Part shown: piece by piece, positions 46,201 to 54,521 of the stretch
How the letters are laid out: every line of letters begins with the position of its first letter
How positions within the stretch are numbered: the stretch's first letter is position 1
Assembly: GCF_030687495.1 (NCBI RefSeq)
Contig: NZ_CP117435.1
Span: 3,166,501-3,230,500, forward strand
Reading direction: 5' to 3'
Length of the DNA: 64,000 nucleotides
Source: Pseudomonas sp. FP453
Lineage (GTDB): Bacteria; Pseudomonadota; Gammaproteobacteria; Pseudomonadales; Pseudomonadaceae
Notes under the pieces: model-generated
What the model was told of the DNA's origin: nothing
Seen by the model: the letters and a program-made list of their open reading frames with translations, nothing else
Database searches by the model: none
Position numbers and translations under genes: made by a program

Positions 46201-46773
46201 TTTCGCACGCTGTACGATAACGTCGATGTGCTCAAGCGCAAAAACGTCAAGGTCATCGGCATTGAAGGCATGGTCTATGACAACCATAAACGGCTCAAGG
46301 ACGATGGAATGGGCTGGACGGGCAACGGCAATCGACCGGCAGCTGCTGATATCGACTTGAACAAACTGCTCCAGAAACTCAAGGACAACGGCATTGAGGC
46401 CGTGCCACTGGACCATTGGTATTTGACCCGCCACCGGCACGATCGCGCCGCTTATACCGGGCAAAGCCAGGCGCAGCGCAACCTCGAACGGCTCAAGGAG
46501 TTCAACTACTACGCTACGCGCGAGCTCGAGCAGCATAAACACAAGGGCAAGGTGATCGCCTTGGTCGGTAGCCAACACACCAATACGACGCAAGGTGTCA
46601 CCGGGCTGGCCGAATCAACCGGAGGGATCGGTATTGGCATCTTCGAACGGGCAGGATTGCGCGTGCCCTATGGCACAAAATCCATGGACCCCAAACCGGG
46701 GCCAATGGATACCGTGACCGGCCACAATGATCTGACCGGAGACCTGCAGATATTTACCCGCGAAGACCCGTAG
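43213..46773 (+). CDS. large toxin-like protein with membrane-inserting region and EreA/ChaN-like C-terminal domain
   Basis: This 1186-residue protein has a proline-rich start, then a long helical N-terminal region (to about residue 690). A hydrophobic, Ala/Gly-rich stretch (about 695-790) looks like a membrane-inserting or translocation segment. A linker with YDAHTQAPYGTPLADF follows. The C-terminal domain (about 970-1150) has VVIFGENHRS (near 985), VIGIEG, and VIALVGSQH (near 1117). These Glu/His motifs match the EreA/ChaN/TIKI-like fold found in the C2 domain of Pasteurella multocida-type toxins. It resembles Pseudomonas proteins annotated as membrane-targeted effector toxins. No immunity gene is obvious and no signal peptide is seen. 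Confidence 0.72.
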   Translation: MTTPLSHQPPLPHLPPPPLLTEALQKNTEPASTAETSEPDTRQALNTALADHRDLQTLAKVLATTVAALPENAEPSAVSTALQENRMPVDPTSSFQRDQRFLQQTASLEAFIKDRDFTVPLTVADLKELAETVAEDAISHPLGNFAGALSWPVPLSVDDQREVFNVVACNSTGLEGLPLEKPQWGALDYLVGALKLSASDLQDPINALEKLLDSPQAQALGAAIQRKVKGIATSSSVNDYVLTAIHLGLDPDAIEQPIRNHVAGFDLASDAYWGKPPSAVVSALASHLIARGRTSKDTAELAAHLLLARVAPQFLLKDIPAGVDVGTTAWANLCLAVARIEAEEPGKAAMMSFAQVMQLADGKPPASGSAQKGVLIDWAIANQVLDKRADGFYPDQQIETARNAFNKQQSALKAASELLEKPMPDRKAMALALLKKHFGEGVDFEHKGLRINYGPETKGNRFSDPYSMLDITMQGLKLDEDWHVMPGSKIDLKAFAALTRSAEFNVPRAFDEAFTQVTRHYKDIKQNLVMNAITHLPAEDRHRLNYGELKFFKENTYRRSAFPFVPDSLFHSSKTILVQAEYEGKKYAYAFDTVRGTAREVSTRPTDRQPQDAPNEIIKFDEFFPDDNSHALKENRTFYRRPNVFDNPRIQQVATTVVKGLEIDGAAVKRLAAGRTTAEQRADTLASVGEFLLDLIPLRSAIVNWRDGKYKDAATDLALDIFGLVSAGVGAAAKIVKTVGKAGSALTKMLHGSRIIGAAAIGAFNPLDGTGDLLVGAGKLAVKGSSALGASVQKLRGIATASDLAEASKRFDSAATGTFKVGSHSVEGSAVMRDGHWYAYDAHTQAPYGTPLADFNPEHTLMPPYPPQGPVKVQHNARAHPYARPGQPLRQTHVNTNTASNIVKTDHLDTVNGEYVKHIKGAPTEAHFTPSRKQATKERFEKDMNAFYEKMDPMNPTNRPELPEVGPFDAVPAVIEKALDRADVVIFGENHRSLASFRTLYDNVDVLKRKNVKVIGIEGMVYDNHKRLKDDGMGWTGNGNRPAAADIDLNKLLQKLKDNGIEAVPLDHWYLTRHRHDRAAYTGQSQAQRNLERLKEFNYYATRELEQHKHKGKVIALVGSQHTNTTQGVTGLAESTGGIGIGIFERAGLRVPYGTKSMDPKPGPMDTVTGHNDLTGDLQIFTREDP

Positions 46774-46818
46774 CCCTCGCTTCACACAGGCGCTCAAGCC
46801 AAACGTCGCAATCTTGCG

Positions 46819-47733
46819 TTACCGCTTCAACCCCAGGCCTGGAGACGCGCATAACTCCACCAGCCAGTCCACAAACAACCGCACCCGCAGGGACAACTGG
46901 CGATGCGGTGGATACAACGCCGTCAGCGCCATGGATGGCACCGCCAATTGCGGCAGCACCTGCACCAGCGTGCCCTCGGCCAATGGCCGCATGGCGTGGT
47001 AATACGGCGCCTGGATCAAACCGTACCCCGCCGCACACGCCGCGAAATAGCCATCGGCACTGTTGACCGCGACCCGCTTGGGCAGGTTGATCACACGCAG
47101 TTCAGCGCCTAGCTGGAACTCCAGGCCAAAACGTTTGCCGCTGGCACTGGAGATGTACTCGACCATCTGGTGCCGCGCCAGCAATTCGTCAAGGGACGCG
47201 GGCATGCCCATGCGCTCAACGTAACCGGGGCTGGCCAGAGTCACCTGCTCCATCATTGCCAGGGGCCGCGCCACCAGCGACTCATCCAGCGCCAGGCCAC
47301 CGCGCAACACGCAGTCCACGCCCTCGCGGATCAAATCCACCGGGCGGTCATTGAGGCCGATTTCCAGCTCGATCTGCGGGTAACGCGCAGTAAAGTGCGG
47401 CAACGCCGGTATCACGATGCAGCGCCCGATGCCCGAGGGCATATCCACGCTCAAGGTGCCACGTGGGTTCTGACGGCTGGTGGAAAATACCGCCTCGGCT
47501 TCCTCAAGGTCTGACAGCAAACGCACGCAGCGCTGGTAGTACGCGGCGCCATCCAATGTCGGGCTGACCTGGCGCGTGGTGCGCTGCAACAGCTGCACCC
47601 CCAGGTGCGCTTCCAACTGCTTGATCAGCACCGTCACCGACGCGCGCGGCAGTTGCAGGCTGTCGGCGGCCTTGGCGAAGCCGCCCAATTCGACGATCCG
47701 GGTAAACACGCGCATCGCATTAAAACGGTCCAA
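46819..47733 (-). CDS. LysR-family transcriptional regulator
   Basis: This 304-residue protein has an N-terminal winged helix (MRVFTRIVELGGFAKAAD, then LQLPRASVTVLIKQLE) and an effector domain. It belongs to the CrgA-like subgroup by its DGAAYYQRCVRLL segment. It is divergent from the aldo/keto reductase gene with 118 bases between starts, so it probably controls that gene. Confidence 0.9.
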   Translation of the reverse strand: MDRFNAMRVFTRIVELGGFAKAADSLQLPRASVTVLIKQLEAHLGVQLLQRTTRQVSPTLDGAAYYQRCVRLLSDLEEAEAVFSTSRQNPRGTLSVDMPSGIGRCIVIPALPHFTARYPQIELEIGLNDRPVDLIREGVDCVLRGGLALDESLVARPLAMMEQVTLASPGYVERMGMPASLDELLARHQMVEYISSASGKRFGLEFQLGAELRVINLPKRVAVNSADGYFAACAAGYGLIQAPYYHAMRPLAEGTLVQVLPQLAVPSMALTALYPPHRQLSLRVRLFVDWLVELCASPGLGLKR

Positions 47734-47851
47734 AGGCAGCCTTCCCTGTCGATTATTTAGAAAATGCGAATAGTGATAGTGGTTTTAGCCGGTTTATCCA
47801 GGTTTTGTCGAGGATAACAATAGCGTCCTACCCCACCCAGGAGCTGCACCC

Positions 47852-48847
47852 ATGCACACCCGTCAACTCGGCAAAAACGGCCCCCAAGTCTGCGCCATCG
47901 GCCTCGGCTGCATGGGCATGACCGATTTCTACACCACCGGCACCAACACCCAGGAGGCCATCGCGACCCTGCACCGCGCCCTGGAGCTGGGGGTCAACTT
48001 TCTCGATACCGCCGACATCTACGGCCCACACACCAACGAAAGCCTGATCGGCCAGGCCATCGCCGGCAAGCGTGACCAGGTGTTCCTGGCGAGCAAGTTC
48101 GGCATTGTGCGCGACCCGGCCAACCCGGCGCTGCGCGGCGTCAACGGGCGCCCCGAGTACATCCGCGCGGCCATCGACGGCACCTTGCGCCGCCTCGGCG
48201 TGGACACTCTCGACCTCTACTACCAACACCGCATCGACCCCGAGGTGGCCATCGAAGAAACCGTCGGCGCCATGGCCGAACTGGTCACCCAGGGCAAGGT
48301 GCGTTACCTGGGCCTGAGTGAAGCTTCTGCGGCCACCCTGGAGCGGGCACACAAGGTCCATCCCATCGCCGCCCTGCAAAGCGAATATTCCCTATGGAGC
48401 CGCGACCAGGAAGACAACGGCTGCCTCGCGGCGTGCCAGCGCCTCGGCGTTGCCTTTGTGCCGTACAGCCCGCTGGGCCGGGGTTTCCTCACCGGCGCAT
48501 TGAACAGCCCGGAGGATTTCGCGGCGGACGACTACCGCCGTTTCAGCCCGCGCTTCCAGGGCGAAAACTTTGCGAAAAACTTGCTGCTGGTGAACCAGGT
48601 GCAGGCGCTGGCGGCCGACAAAGGCGTATCCGCCGGGCAACTGGCGCTGGCGTGGGTGTTGGCCCAGGGCGATTTCATCATCCCGATCCCCGGGACCAAG
48701 CAGCGCAAATACCTGGAAGAAAACGTGAAGGCACTGTCGATCACCCTCGCTCCTGGCGAATTGGCCGCGCTGGAAGCGATCTTCCCGGCGCAGGCAACCG
48801 CCGGCCTGCGTTACCCCGAAGCGGTCATGGCGATGCTGGACCTATAA
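47852..48847 (+). CDS. aldo/keto reductase
   Basis: This 331-residue NADPH-dependent reductase has the family start ([19 protein letters not shown]). Visible active-site residues are Asp and Tyr in [10 protein letters not shown], Lys in LASKFG and His in YYQHRIDP. The cofactor-binding end [15 protein letters not shown] follows. It reduces aldehydes or ketones; the substrate is unknown. It is paired with the divergent LysR gene and followed by a terminator. Confidence 0.92.
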   Translation: MHTRQLGKNGPQVCAIGLGCMGMTDFYTTGTNTQEAIATLHRALELGVNFLDTADIYGPHTNESLIGQAIAGKRDQVFLASKFGIVRDPANPALRGVNGRPEYIRAAIDGTLRRLGVDTLDLYYQHRIDPEVAIEETVGAMAELVTQGKVRYLGLSEASAATLERAHKVHPIAALQSEYSLWSRDQEDNGCLAACQRLGVAFVPYSPLGRGFLTGALNSPEDFAADDYRRFSPRFQGENFAKNLLLVNQVQALAADKGVSAGQLALAWVLAQGDFIIPIPGTKQRKYLEENVKALSITLAPGELAALEAIFPAQATAGLRYPEAVMAMLDL

Positions 48848-48852
48848 ACATC

Positions 48853-48885
48853 AGGCGCCGGCAAACGGCGCCTCGACTTTCTTGC
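48853..48885 (+). terminator. terminator of the aldo/keto reductase gene
   Basis: A stem AGGCGCCG/CGGCGCCT with a short GCAAA-type loop is followed by the T-rich CGACTTTCTT. The same hairpin occurs in the second copy of the repeat at 50819. Confidence 0.7.
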
Positions 48886-48914
48886 ACGAACGTACCTAAA
48901 GCTCCTGACACCCA
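48853..48914. repeat. 62-base direct repeat, copy 1
   Basis: Matches 50819-50880 at 60 of 62 positions. It covers the terminator hairpin and runs to the sequence CTCCTGACACCCA. The two copies frame the RTX/metallopeptidase gene. Confidence 0.95.
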
Positions 48915-49063
48915 ACCGGCGCACCCTGGGGCGCAGCCAGCACAGCAGGTTCTGGCACCGCGATCTGCCGTTGATCACCACCACGATCAAGTCGACAGAA
49001 ATCCCGATGTACGGAAAGGTTTTCTCGCTGATGGCCCCTATGTTCTGCACGTAGGACAGGTCA
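48911..49063. pseudogene. mosaic of two gene fragments (chemoreceptor and small membrane protein)
   Basis: Bases 48911-48964 match about 54 bases of the chemoreceptor gene (51271-51324) with a few changes. Bases 48965-49063 then match 42731-42830, the middle of the small membrane protein gene, with about a dozen changes (the minus strand still reads YVQNIGAISEKTF). The two pieces are joined directly. Neither can make a product. The remaining bases to 49212 show no recognisable feature. Confidence 0.8.
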
Positions 49064-49212
49064 AGTGCAACAGACCCCGTCGCAACATCCAGCGTTAAGC
49101 ATCTTGCGGCATGCGGGAACCTTCTGCGCGTGACGCCCACAGAATCCGCGAGCCTGACGCGCGAATTCGATAGCGCTGCCAGACCTTTTCCCAAGTTCGA
49201 CAGAAAGGTTTA

Positions 49213-50757
49213 ATGATGATACTCGCAGCCCTTGGATATTTAGCGGCATCACAACACCGACACACCCCTGGTTCAGAGAACCCTCCCCCGCCCTCACCTT
49301 ACGACACACCAAAAGACCTGACGCCTGGCGTCGTGAATTTTAAATACCATGTGCTGCAAACCAAAGGCGATATCGAGATTAGCCAAGAACTCTCCTGGGT
49401 TCCTGGGCAAAAGCCGTGGATTTTGAAGAACCGAATCGTGGTGAAAACCGGTAATGACGACGACGTCATTCATGTCAGTAACGGGCCAGGGAAGCAGATT
49501 CAGATCACCGTAAACGGCAACGTATTCAAGGTTGACACCGAGTCAAAAAAAGGCCCGCAACCGGGGCTATGGATCGATGCGAAGGGGGGCAGCGACAAAG
49601 TAACGATCGACCAGGATGTGATGCTTCGTGTCGATGTGGACGGTGGTGACGGCGACGATGATATTCAAGCGGGAGGCGGACGATCCCGCCTGTACGGTCA
49701 AGCTGGCAACGACACGCTACGCCTGGGCAGCGGCTTGGGGTATGCAGAAGGCAACGAAGGTGATGACACCCTCATCGGCGGCAGCGGCAACGGCGTCATG
49801 TATGGCAACAATGGCAACGACCGTCTTTATGCAGGCGCGGGTGGCAAACATAAGCAAAGTTACCTGGATGGGGGCAATGGCAACGATCAACTCTACGCAG
49901 GCAACGGGCATAGTGTCCTGCACGGTGGCAACGGTGATGATGATCTGGTCGGGCATGACCGCACGACATTCTATACCGGTAAAGGCCAGGACCGGATACG
50001 AAAAAATCAGGCTCATGACCGCATTTACGCCAAGATCAACGATCAATTTAACCGTAACGTGGGTTCGTCATTTACCCCCGTTTCAACCAGCAACGCGGGC
50101 GAGCGGGGGTTTACGGTAACCGGTGATGAAGACTTCAAGCAACGCGTGGCCGATGATTTTGAGTTCATGCGCAGTTCGCCCAATGGTCAGGAGGTCCTCG
50201 CTGAGATGGATGCGCTCGCTGACACCAATGGCGGCAAGGTCGTCATTGAGCCCATCGGGTTTGGCGGCACCGATTACGTGTTTGGCAGTAAGGCCTTGGA
50301 TGCTCTGAGAGCCGGGGGTGAAGGAAAGATTGATGGGTCGACCTATGGCCGAATCACCGATGGCGTGGCCGGGTCTCGCGCTGACCGCGGCCGCATTCGC
50401 TACGATGCGCCGTCGATCATCGAGGAAGAGAACGGAAATACGATAGTCCCCGTGACGGGGCTCTACCATGAAATGGCCCACGCCTGGAATGGCGCAAAGG
50501 GCACCTTCCTGGGCGGAAGCAGCAAAGCCGACGATCCGTCCGTCAAGGACGACTCAGGCAGCGAAGACTCGACGTACAACTTTGAGTACCAGGTTATCGG
50601 CATACCCAACAGCGCAACGCCTTTTGACCTCGATGATGACCCCTCTACCCCGCCCACGACGGTCAACCCGAAACACTTAACAGAAAACGCGCTGAATGAA
50701 GAAATGGGCAAGCCACTACGCAAAGCCCACCGGGCTTACCCCCAGCCGGCAGGGTAA
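49213..50757 (+). CDS. RTX-repeat protein with C-terminal M91-like zinc metallopeptidase
   Basis: This 514-residue protein has glycine/aspartate nonapeptide-like RTX repeats at about residues 130-260 (GGDGDDDIQAGGG, GNEGDDTLIGGSG, GNNGNDRLYAG), which bind calcium. A C-terminal domain (about 290-480) carries the zinc motif HEMAH at 419-423 in GLYHEMAHAWNG. This fits the M91 peptidase group of NleD/HopH1 effectors. RTX repeats normally lie at the C-terminus; here they precede the enzyme. No secretion genes lie nearby. AAAGG precedes the ATG. Confidence 0.78.
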   Translation: MMILAALGYLAASQHRHTPGSENPPPPSPYDTPKDLTPGVVNFKYHVLQTKGDIEISQELSWVPGQKPWILKNRIVVKTGNDDDVIHVSNGPGKQIQITVNGNVFKVDTESKKGPQPGLWIDAKGGSDKVTIDQDVMLRVDVDGGDGDDDIQAGGGRSRLYGQAGNDTLRLGSGLGYAEGNEGDDTLIGGSGNGVMYGNNGNDRLYAGAGGKHKQSYLDGGNGNDQLYAGNGHSVLHGGNGDDDLVGHDRTTFYTGKGQDRIRKNQAHDRIYAKINDQFNRNVGSSFTPVSTSNAGERGFTVTGDEDFKQRVADDFEFMRSSPNGQEVLAEMDALADTNGGKVVIEPIGFGGTDYVFGSKALDALRAGGEGKIDGSTYGRITDGVAGSRADRGRIRYDAPSIIEEENGNTIVPVTGLYHEMAHAWNGAKGTFLGGSSKADDPSVKDDSGSEDSTYNFEYQVIGIPNSATPFDLDDDPSTPPTTVNPKHLTENALNEEMGKPLRKAHRAYPQPAG

Positions 50758-50818
50758 CGGCCAGTAACGCGAAAAGTCAGCGCCGCTACCCTCACACGAC
50801 GACACCATCATAAGCAGA

Positions 50819-50880
50819 AGGCGCCGGCAAACGGCGCCTAGACTTTCTTGCACGACCGTACCTAAAGCTCCTGACACCCA
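50819..50880. repeat. 62-base direct repeat, copy 2
   Basis: Near-identical to 48853-48914 (two differences) and includes the same terminator-like hairpin, here after the metallopeptidase gene. Confidence 0.95.
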
Positions 50881-50947
50881 AGCCGATAGCCCTACGAAGC
50901 TCCCACAAAGCCGCGTGAATAATAAACGCTTCGTAAGGACGACCTCC

Positions 50948-52944
50948 ATGCCTGCACTGCGCTCCATCCAAGCCCGCTACACCCTGTTTCTGGTGCTGTT
51001 CGTCCTGGTGTTATTTGTCTTGACCGTCGTCGGCATCGGCCAGTTGGTCGCGCCCAAGTTGCAGCACACCGAAGAACAGGTGGTGCTCAACCGCGTCAGC
51101 GAAGTGGCCGAACAGATCCAGGGCGAACTGAACAAGGTTCAGGCCCAGCAACGCACGATCACCCAAACCATTCCCCTGCTCGACAGCGATGCCATCGACA
51201 AGGTCCTGCCGGGCCTGGTGGATCAGTATGGCGAGCTGAAAGTCTTTGGTGGCGGCATCTGGCCGTTGCCCCCAACCAGCGCACCCCGGGGCGCAACAAG
51301 CACAGCACGTTCTGGCACCGCGATGCCTCGGGCAAGCTGGCGGTCAACACTTTCTGGAACAGCGACCCCGCGCCAAACTACTACGACCAGAGCTGGTACA
51401 AAGGCGGCCTCGCCTCGCCGCGCGGCCAATGCGCCTGGGCTGCCGCGTATAAAGACGACGCTAGCCAGGAGCCGCGCACCAACTGCGCCATGGCCATCCA
51501 GCGCGACGGCGCCGCTTATGGCGTGGCGACCATCGACGTGACCCTGGGGTTCTTCAATGACCTGGTGGCCAGCAAGGAAAAAGACATCGGCGGGCAAATG
51601 CTCATCGTCGAAGCTGACGGCAAGATCATCAGCAACAGCTCGCGCATCAGCGGCCCGGTGGTGTTGAAGAACATCAGCGAACTGACCGGCACCTCGGCCT
51701 TTGCCACCCAGGTCAGCAAAGCCCTGGCCCAGCGCAACCAAGGGTTGCAGCGCGCCGAGTTCGACAACGGCGGCGTCGCCAGCACCTTCTATATGCGCCC
51801 GATCGAAGGCACGCCGTGGTTCCTCGCCACCGCCCTGCCCACCTCGCTGATCACCGCCCAGCGCAATGACGTGCTGGGCAGCCTGGCCCTGCTGCAAATT
51901 CCCATGGTGTTGTTGCTGGTGCTGTTGCAGGTCTACGCGATCCGCCAACTGGTGCAGCGCATGAAATCGCTGAAGAGCAATATCGACGCGCTGTCTGCTG
52001 GCGATGCCGACCTGACACGCCGCATCACCATCCGCGCCGAGGACGAACTGGGGGCCATCGGCCATTCGGTGAACCGTTTTATCGTCTATCTGCAAAACAT
52101 GATCGGCGAAGTGACCCAGGCCACCGCCGCCATGTCGTCGGGCCTTGCGCAGTTGCAGCAAACCTCGGCGCAAACCAACCAGATCCTGGTACGCCACGCC
52201 TCGGAGACCGACCAGACCGTCACCGCCATCACCGAAATGAGCTCCACCGCCGACACCGTCGCGCAGAACGCCGCCGAAACTGCGGCGTTTACCCAACGCG
52301 CCAACGAACACGCCGACCGTTCCCGCGTGGTGGTGGGCGAAGCGTCCAACAGCGTCAGCGCCTTGATCGGCGAAGTGTCCAGCGCCACCCACAGCGTGGA
52401 AAACATGCGCCAGGACGCCGCCCGCATCACCGAAACCCTCGGCGTGATCGGTGCGATTGCCGGCCAGACCAACCTGCTGGCGCTCAACGCCGCCATCGAA
52501 GCGGCGCGGGCCGGCGAACAAGGCCGGGGCTTTGCCGTGGTCGCAGACGAAGTGCGCGCACTGGCAGCGCGCACCCAGGCCAGCACCTCGCAGATCAACG
52601 AGATGCTCGCGCGCTTGACCACTGGCGTGAGCACGTCGGTGGCGGCCATGGAAAATACCCAGGCCAGTTGCCAGTCGGCGGCCGATGCCACGGCCCGGGT
52701 CAACACCGGCCTGGATGAGATGGCCGGCTCCGTCAGCCATATCAACAACCTCAGCACGCAGATCGCCACCGCCGCCGAGCAACAAAGCGCGGTCACCGAA
52801 GAGATCAACCGCAGCATGGCGCACATCCGCCATATGGTCGAAGAACTGGTGCAAAGCGGGCACGCCACCGAAACCAATACCCAAAGCCTGCTGGACGCCA
52901 ATGGCCGGGTGATTGCCCTAATGAGTCGCTTCAAAGTCCGTTGA
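50948..52944 (+). pseudogene. methyl-accepting chemotaxis protein, interrupted by a frameshift
   Basis: The start has AAGGACG upstream. The N-terminal helix and periplasmic sensor begin in one frame (to GGGIWPLP). After a run of five C (51269-51273) the protein continues in another frame with [17 protein letters not shown], the rest of the sensor, a second helix, HAMP and the signalling domain (tip [31 protein letters not shown], split). Restoring one base gives about 665 residues, normal for a Cache-type chemoreceptor. It lacks a C-terminal CheR-docking pentapeptide. The cause may be a real mutation, slippage-based switching, or a sequencing error. Confidence 0.85.
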
Positions 52945-53033
52945 TCAATTGCTCGCGTACTCCCGTGCAAAGCGCGGGAGTCGGACTATTCTGACAGTTC
53001 CCAGTGCTAAGAACGCCACACAGGAGGTGTGCA

Positions 53034-53492
53034 ATGCGCGCTGTCGAGCAGTCGGTCCGCTTGGAGCGGATCAGTCAAGAACGCTTTATCCAGGCCCCTA
53101 TCGAAGCCATCTACGACTACGTCACCCAGCCCGATCGCTGGCACGAATGGCACCCCACCTCCCTCAGTGCCGACACCGGCACCCTCGGCTCCCTCCCCGT
53201 CGGCGCACGCTTTACCGAGTACATCGACCTGCTGGGCGTACGCGTGCCCATGAGCTACCGCGTGCAAATCGCCCGGCGCCCCAGCGAGTTCAAGACCGTG
53301 TTCACCTCCCTGGCCGTTGACGGCTCGATTCACTACTTCTTGCAGCCCCACCGCGACGGCACCCTGTTCAAGCGCGTGCTGATCTATGAAACCGAATTGC
53401 AATTGGCCACCTTGCATGAGCGCATGCTCGAACTGTCGGCGATTGCCCTGGACCAGCTCAAGCACCGGCTGGAAAACCCACCCTTTGTATAA
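53034..53492 (+). CDS. SRPBCC-fold protein (polyketide cyclase/START-like)
   Basis: This 152-residue protein has a perfect AGGAGG upstream. It has the SRPBCC lipid/ligand-binding pattern: ERFIQAPIEAIYDYVTQPDRWHEWHP at the start, then a beta sheet and a long C-terminal helix. Such proteins bind hydrophobic small molecules. No specific role can be given. Confidence 0.8.
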   Translation: MRAVEQSVRLERISQERFIQAPIEAIYDYVTQPDRWHEWHPTSLSADTGTLGSLPVGARFTEYIDLLGVRVPMSYRVQIARRPSEFKTVFTSLAVDGSIHYFLQPHRDGTLFKRVLIYETELQLATLHERMLELSAIALDQLKHRLENPPFV

Positions 53493-53522
53493 TTTAGAAA
53501 CATTACCGCCACAGCTCCCCAC

Positions 53523-53546
53523 CGTGGGAGCTGGCTTGCCTGCGAT
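53523..53546. repeat. single REP element
   Basis: One arm of the same REP family as at 26843 and 29171 (core GGGAGCTGGCTTGCCTGCGA), without its partner, in the gap before the DUF411 gene. Confidence 0.8.
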
Positions 53547-53590
53547 GACGTCGTCATGATCGCCACCGACCATCACTGAGCGAGCCCCTC

Positions 53591-54037
53591 ATGAAAACCC
53601 CATTGCGCCTGGCCCTGCTATACGCCCTGTTCACCTCCACCCTGGCCCAGGCCGCCGACCTGATTCCCATCGACGTGCACCGCGACGCCAATTGCGGTTG
53701 CTGCAAAAAATGGATCAGCCACCTGGAAAGCAACGGCTTCAAGGTCAATGACCATGTCGAAGCCGACATGAGCGCCGTCAAGCAACGCCTCGGCGTCGCC
53801 CCGCGCCTGGGTTCGTGCCATACCGCCGTGATCGACGGCAAGTTTGTCGAAGGCCACGTGCCCGCCGAGCAAGTGCTGGCCCTGCGCAAGCGCGACGATT
53901 TGCTGGGCCTTGCCGCGCCAGGCATGCCGATGGGTTCGCCGGGCATGGAGGTGGACGGCCGCAGCGAGGCCTATCAAGTCATCGGCCTGACCCGTGAAGG
54001 TAAAGATGTGGTGGTGGCTGACTACCCGGCGCAATGA
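53591..54037 (+). CDS. DUF411 metal-binding periplasmic protein
   Basis: This 148-residue protein has a signal peptide (cleavage near AQAAD). The DUF411 core has the CGCC motif in DANCGCCKKWISHL, followed by GSCHTAVIDGKFVEGHVP and PGMPMGSPGME. The Cys and Met residues suggest copper binding. Its stop overlaps the start of the next membrane-protein gene (ATGA). Confidence 0.88.
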   Translation: MKTPLRLALLYALFTSTLAQAADLIPIDVHRDANCGCCKKWISHLESNGFKVNDHVEADMSAVKQRLGVAPRLGSCHTAVIDGKFVEGHVPAEQVLALRKRDDLLGLAAPGMPMGSPGMEVDGRSEAYQVIGLTREGKDVVVADYPAQ

Positions 54038-54477
54038 TCGCCGGCTACCTGGGGCTGTTCCTCGCGGCGTTTGGCGCCGCGACCCTGTTGCCGTTGCAAT
54101 CGGAAGCCGTGCTGGTGGGCCTGCTGCTCAGCGGGCATTACAGCCTGTGGCTGTTGCTGGGGATTGCCACCCTGGGCAATGTCCTCGGTTCGCTGGTCAA
54201 CTGGTGGCTGGGGCGCTGGGTCGAACACTTCAAGGGGCGGCGCTGGTTTCCGGTGAATGACCGGCAGTTGGACAAGGCGCGCCGCCATTACCAGCGCTGG
54301 GGGCATTGGACCTTGCTGCTCAGTTGGCTGCCGATCATTGGCGACCCGCTGACCCTGGTGGCCGGGGTGATGCGCGAACCGTTGTGGCGCTTTCTCTTGC
54401 TGGTGACCGTGGCCAAGAGCCTGCGCTATGCCGTGCTCGCCGCCGTAACGCTGCACTGGGTGTTAATCCCCACTTAA
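54034..54477 (+). CDS. YqaA/DedA-family membrane protein
   Basis: This 147-residue inner-membrane protein has the VTT/DedA-like pattern: LPLQSEAVLVGLL, then TLGNVLGSLVNWWLGRW, and SWLPIIGDPLTLVAG. Four to five hydrophobic segments are predicted. It is translationally coupled to the DUF411 gene. A role in envelope lipid handling is likely from the family. Confidence 0.85.
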   Translation: MIAGYLGLFLAAFGAATLLPLQSEAVLVGLLLSGHYSLWLLLGIATLGNVLGSLVNWWLGRWVEHFKGRRWFPVNDRQLDKARRHYQRWGHWTLLLSWLPIIGDPLTLVAGVMREPLWRFLLLVTVAKSLRYAVLAAVTLHWVLIPT

Positions 54478-54521
54478 TCGTCTCCAAACAGCATCCGGGC
54501 ATCCTTTCCGGAGCCCTGCCA

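Noticed and set aside
48811..49194. Minus-strand gene covering the debris region
   Set aside because: The frame reads through a mutated fragment of the small membrane protein and a chemoreceptor fragment on the wrong strand; it has no coherent product.
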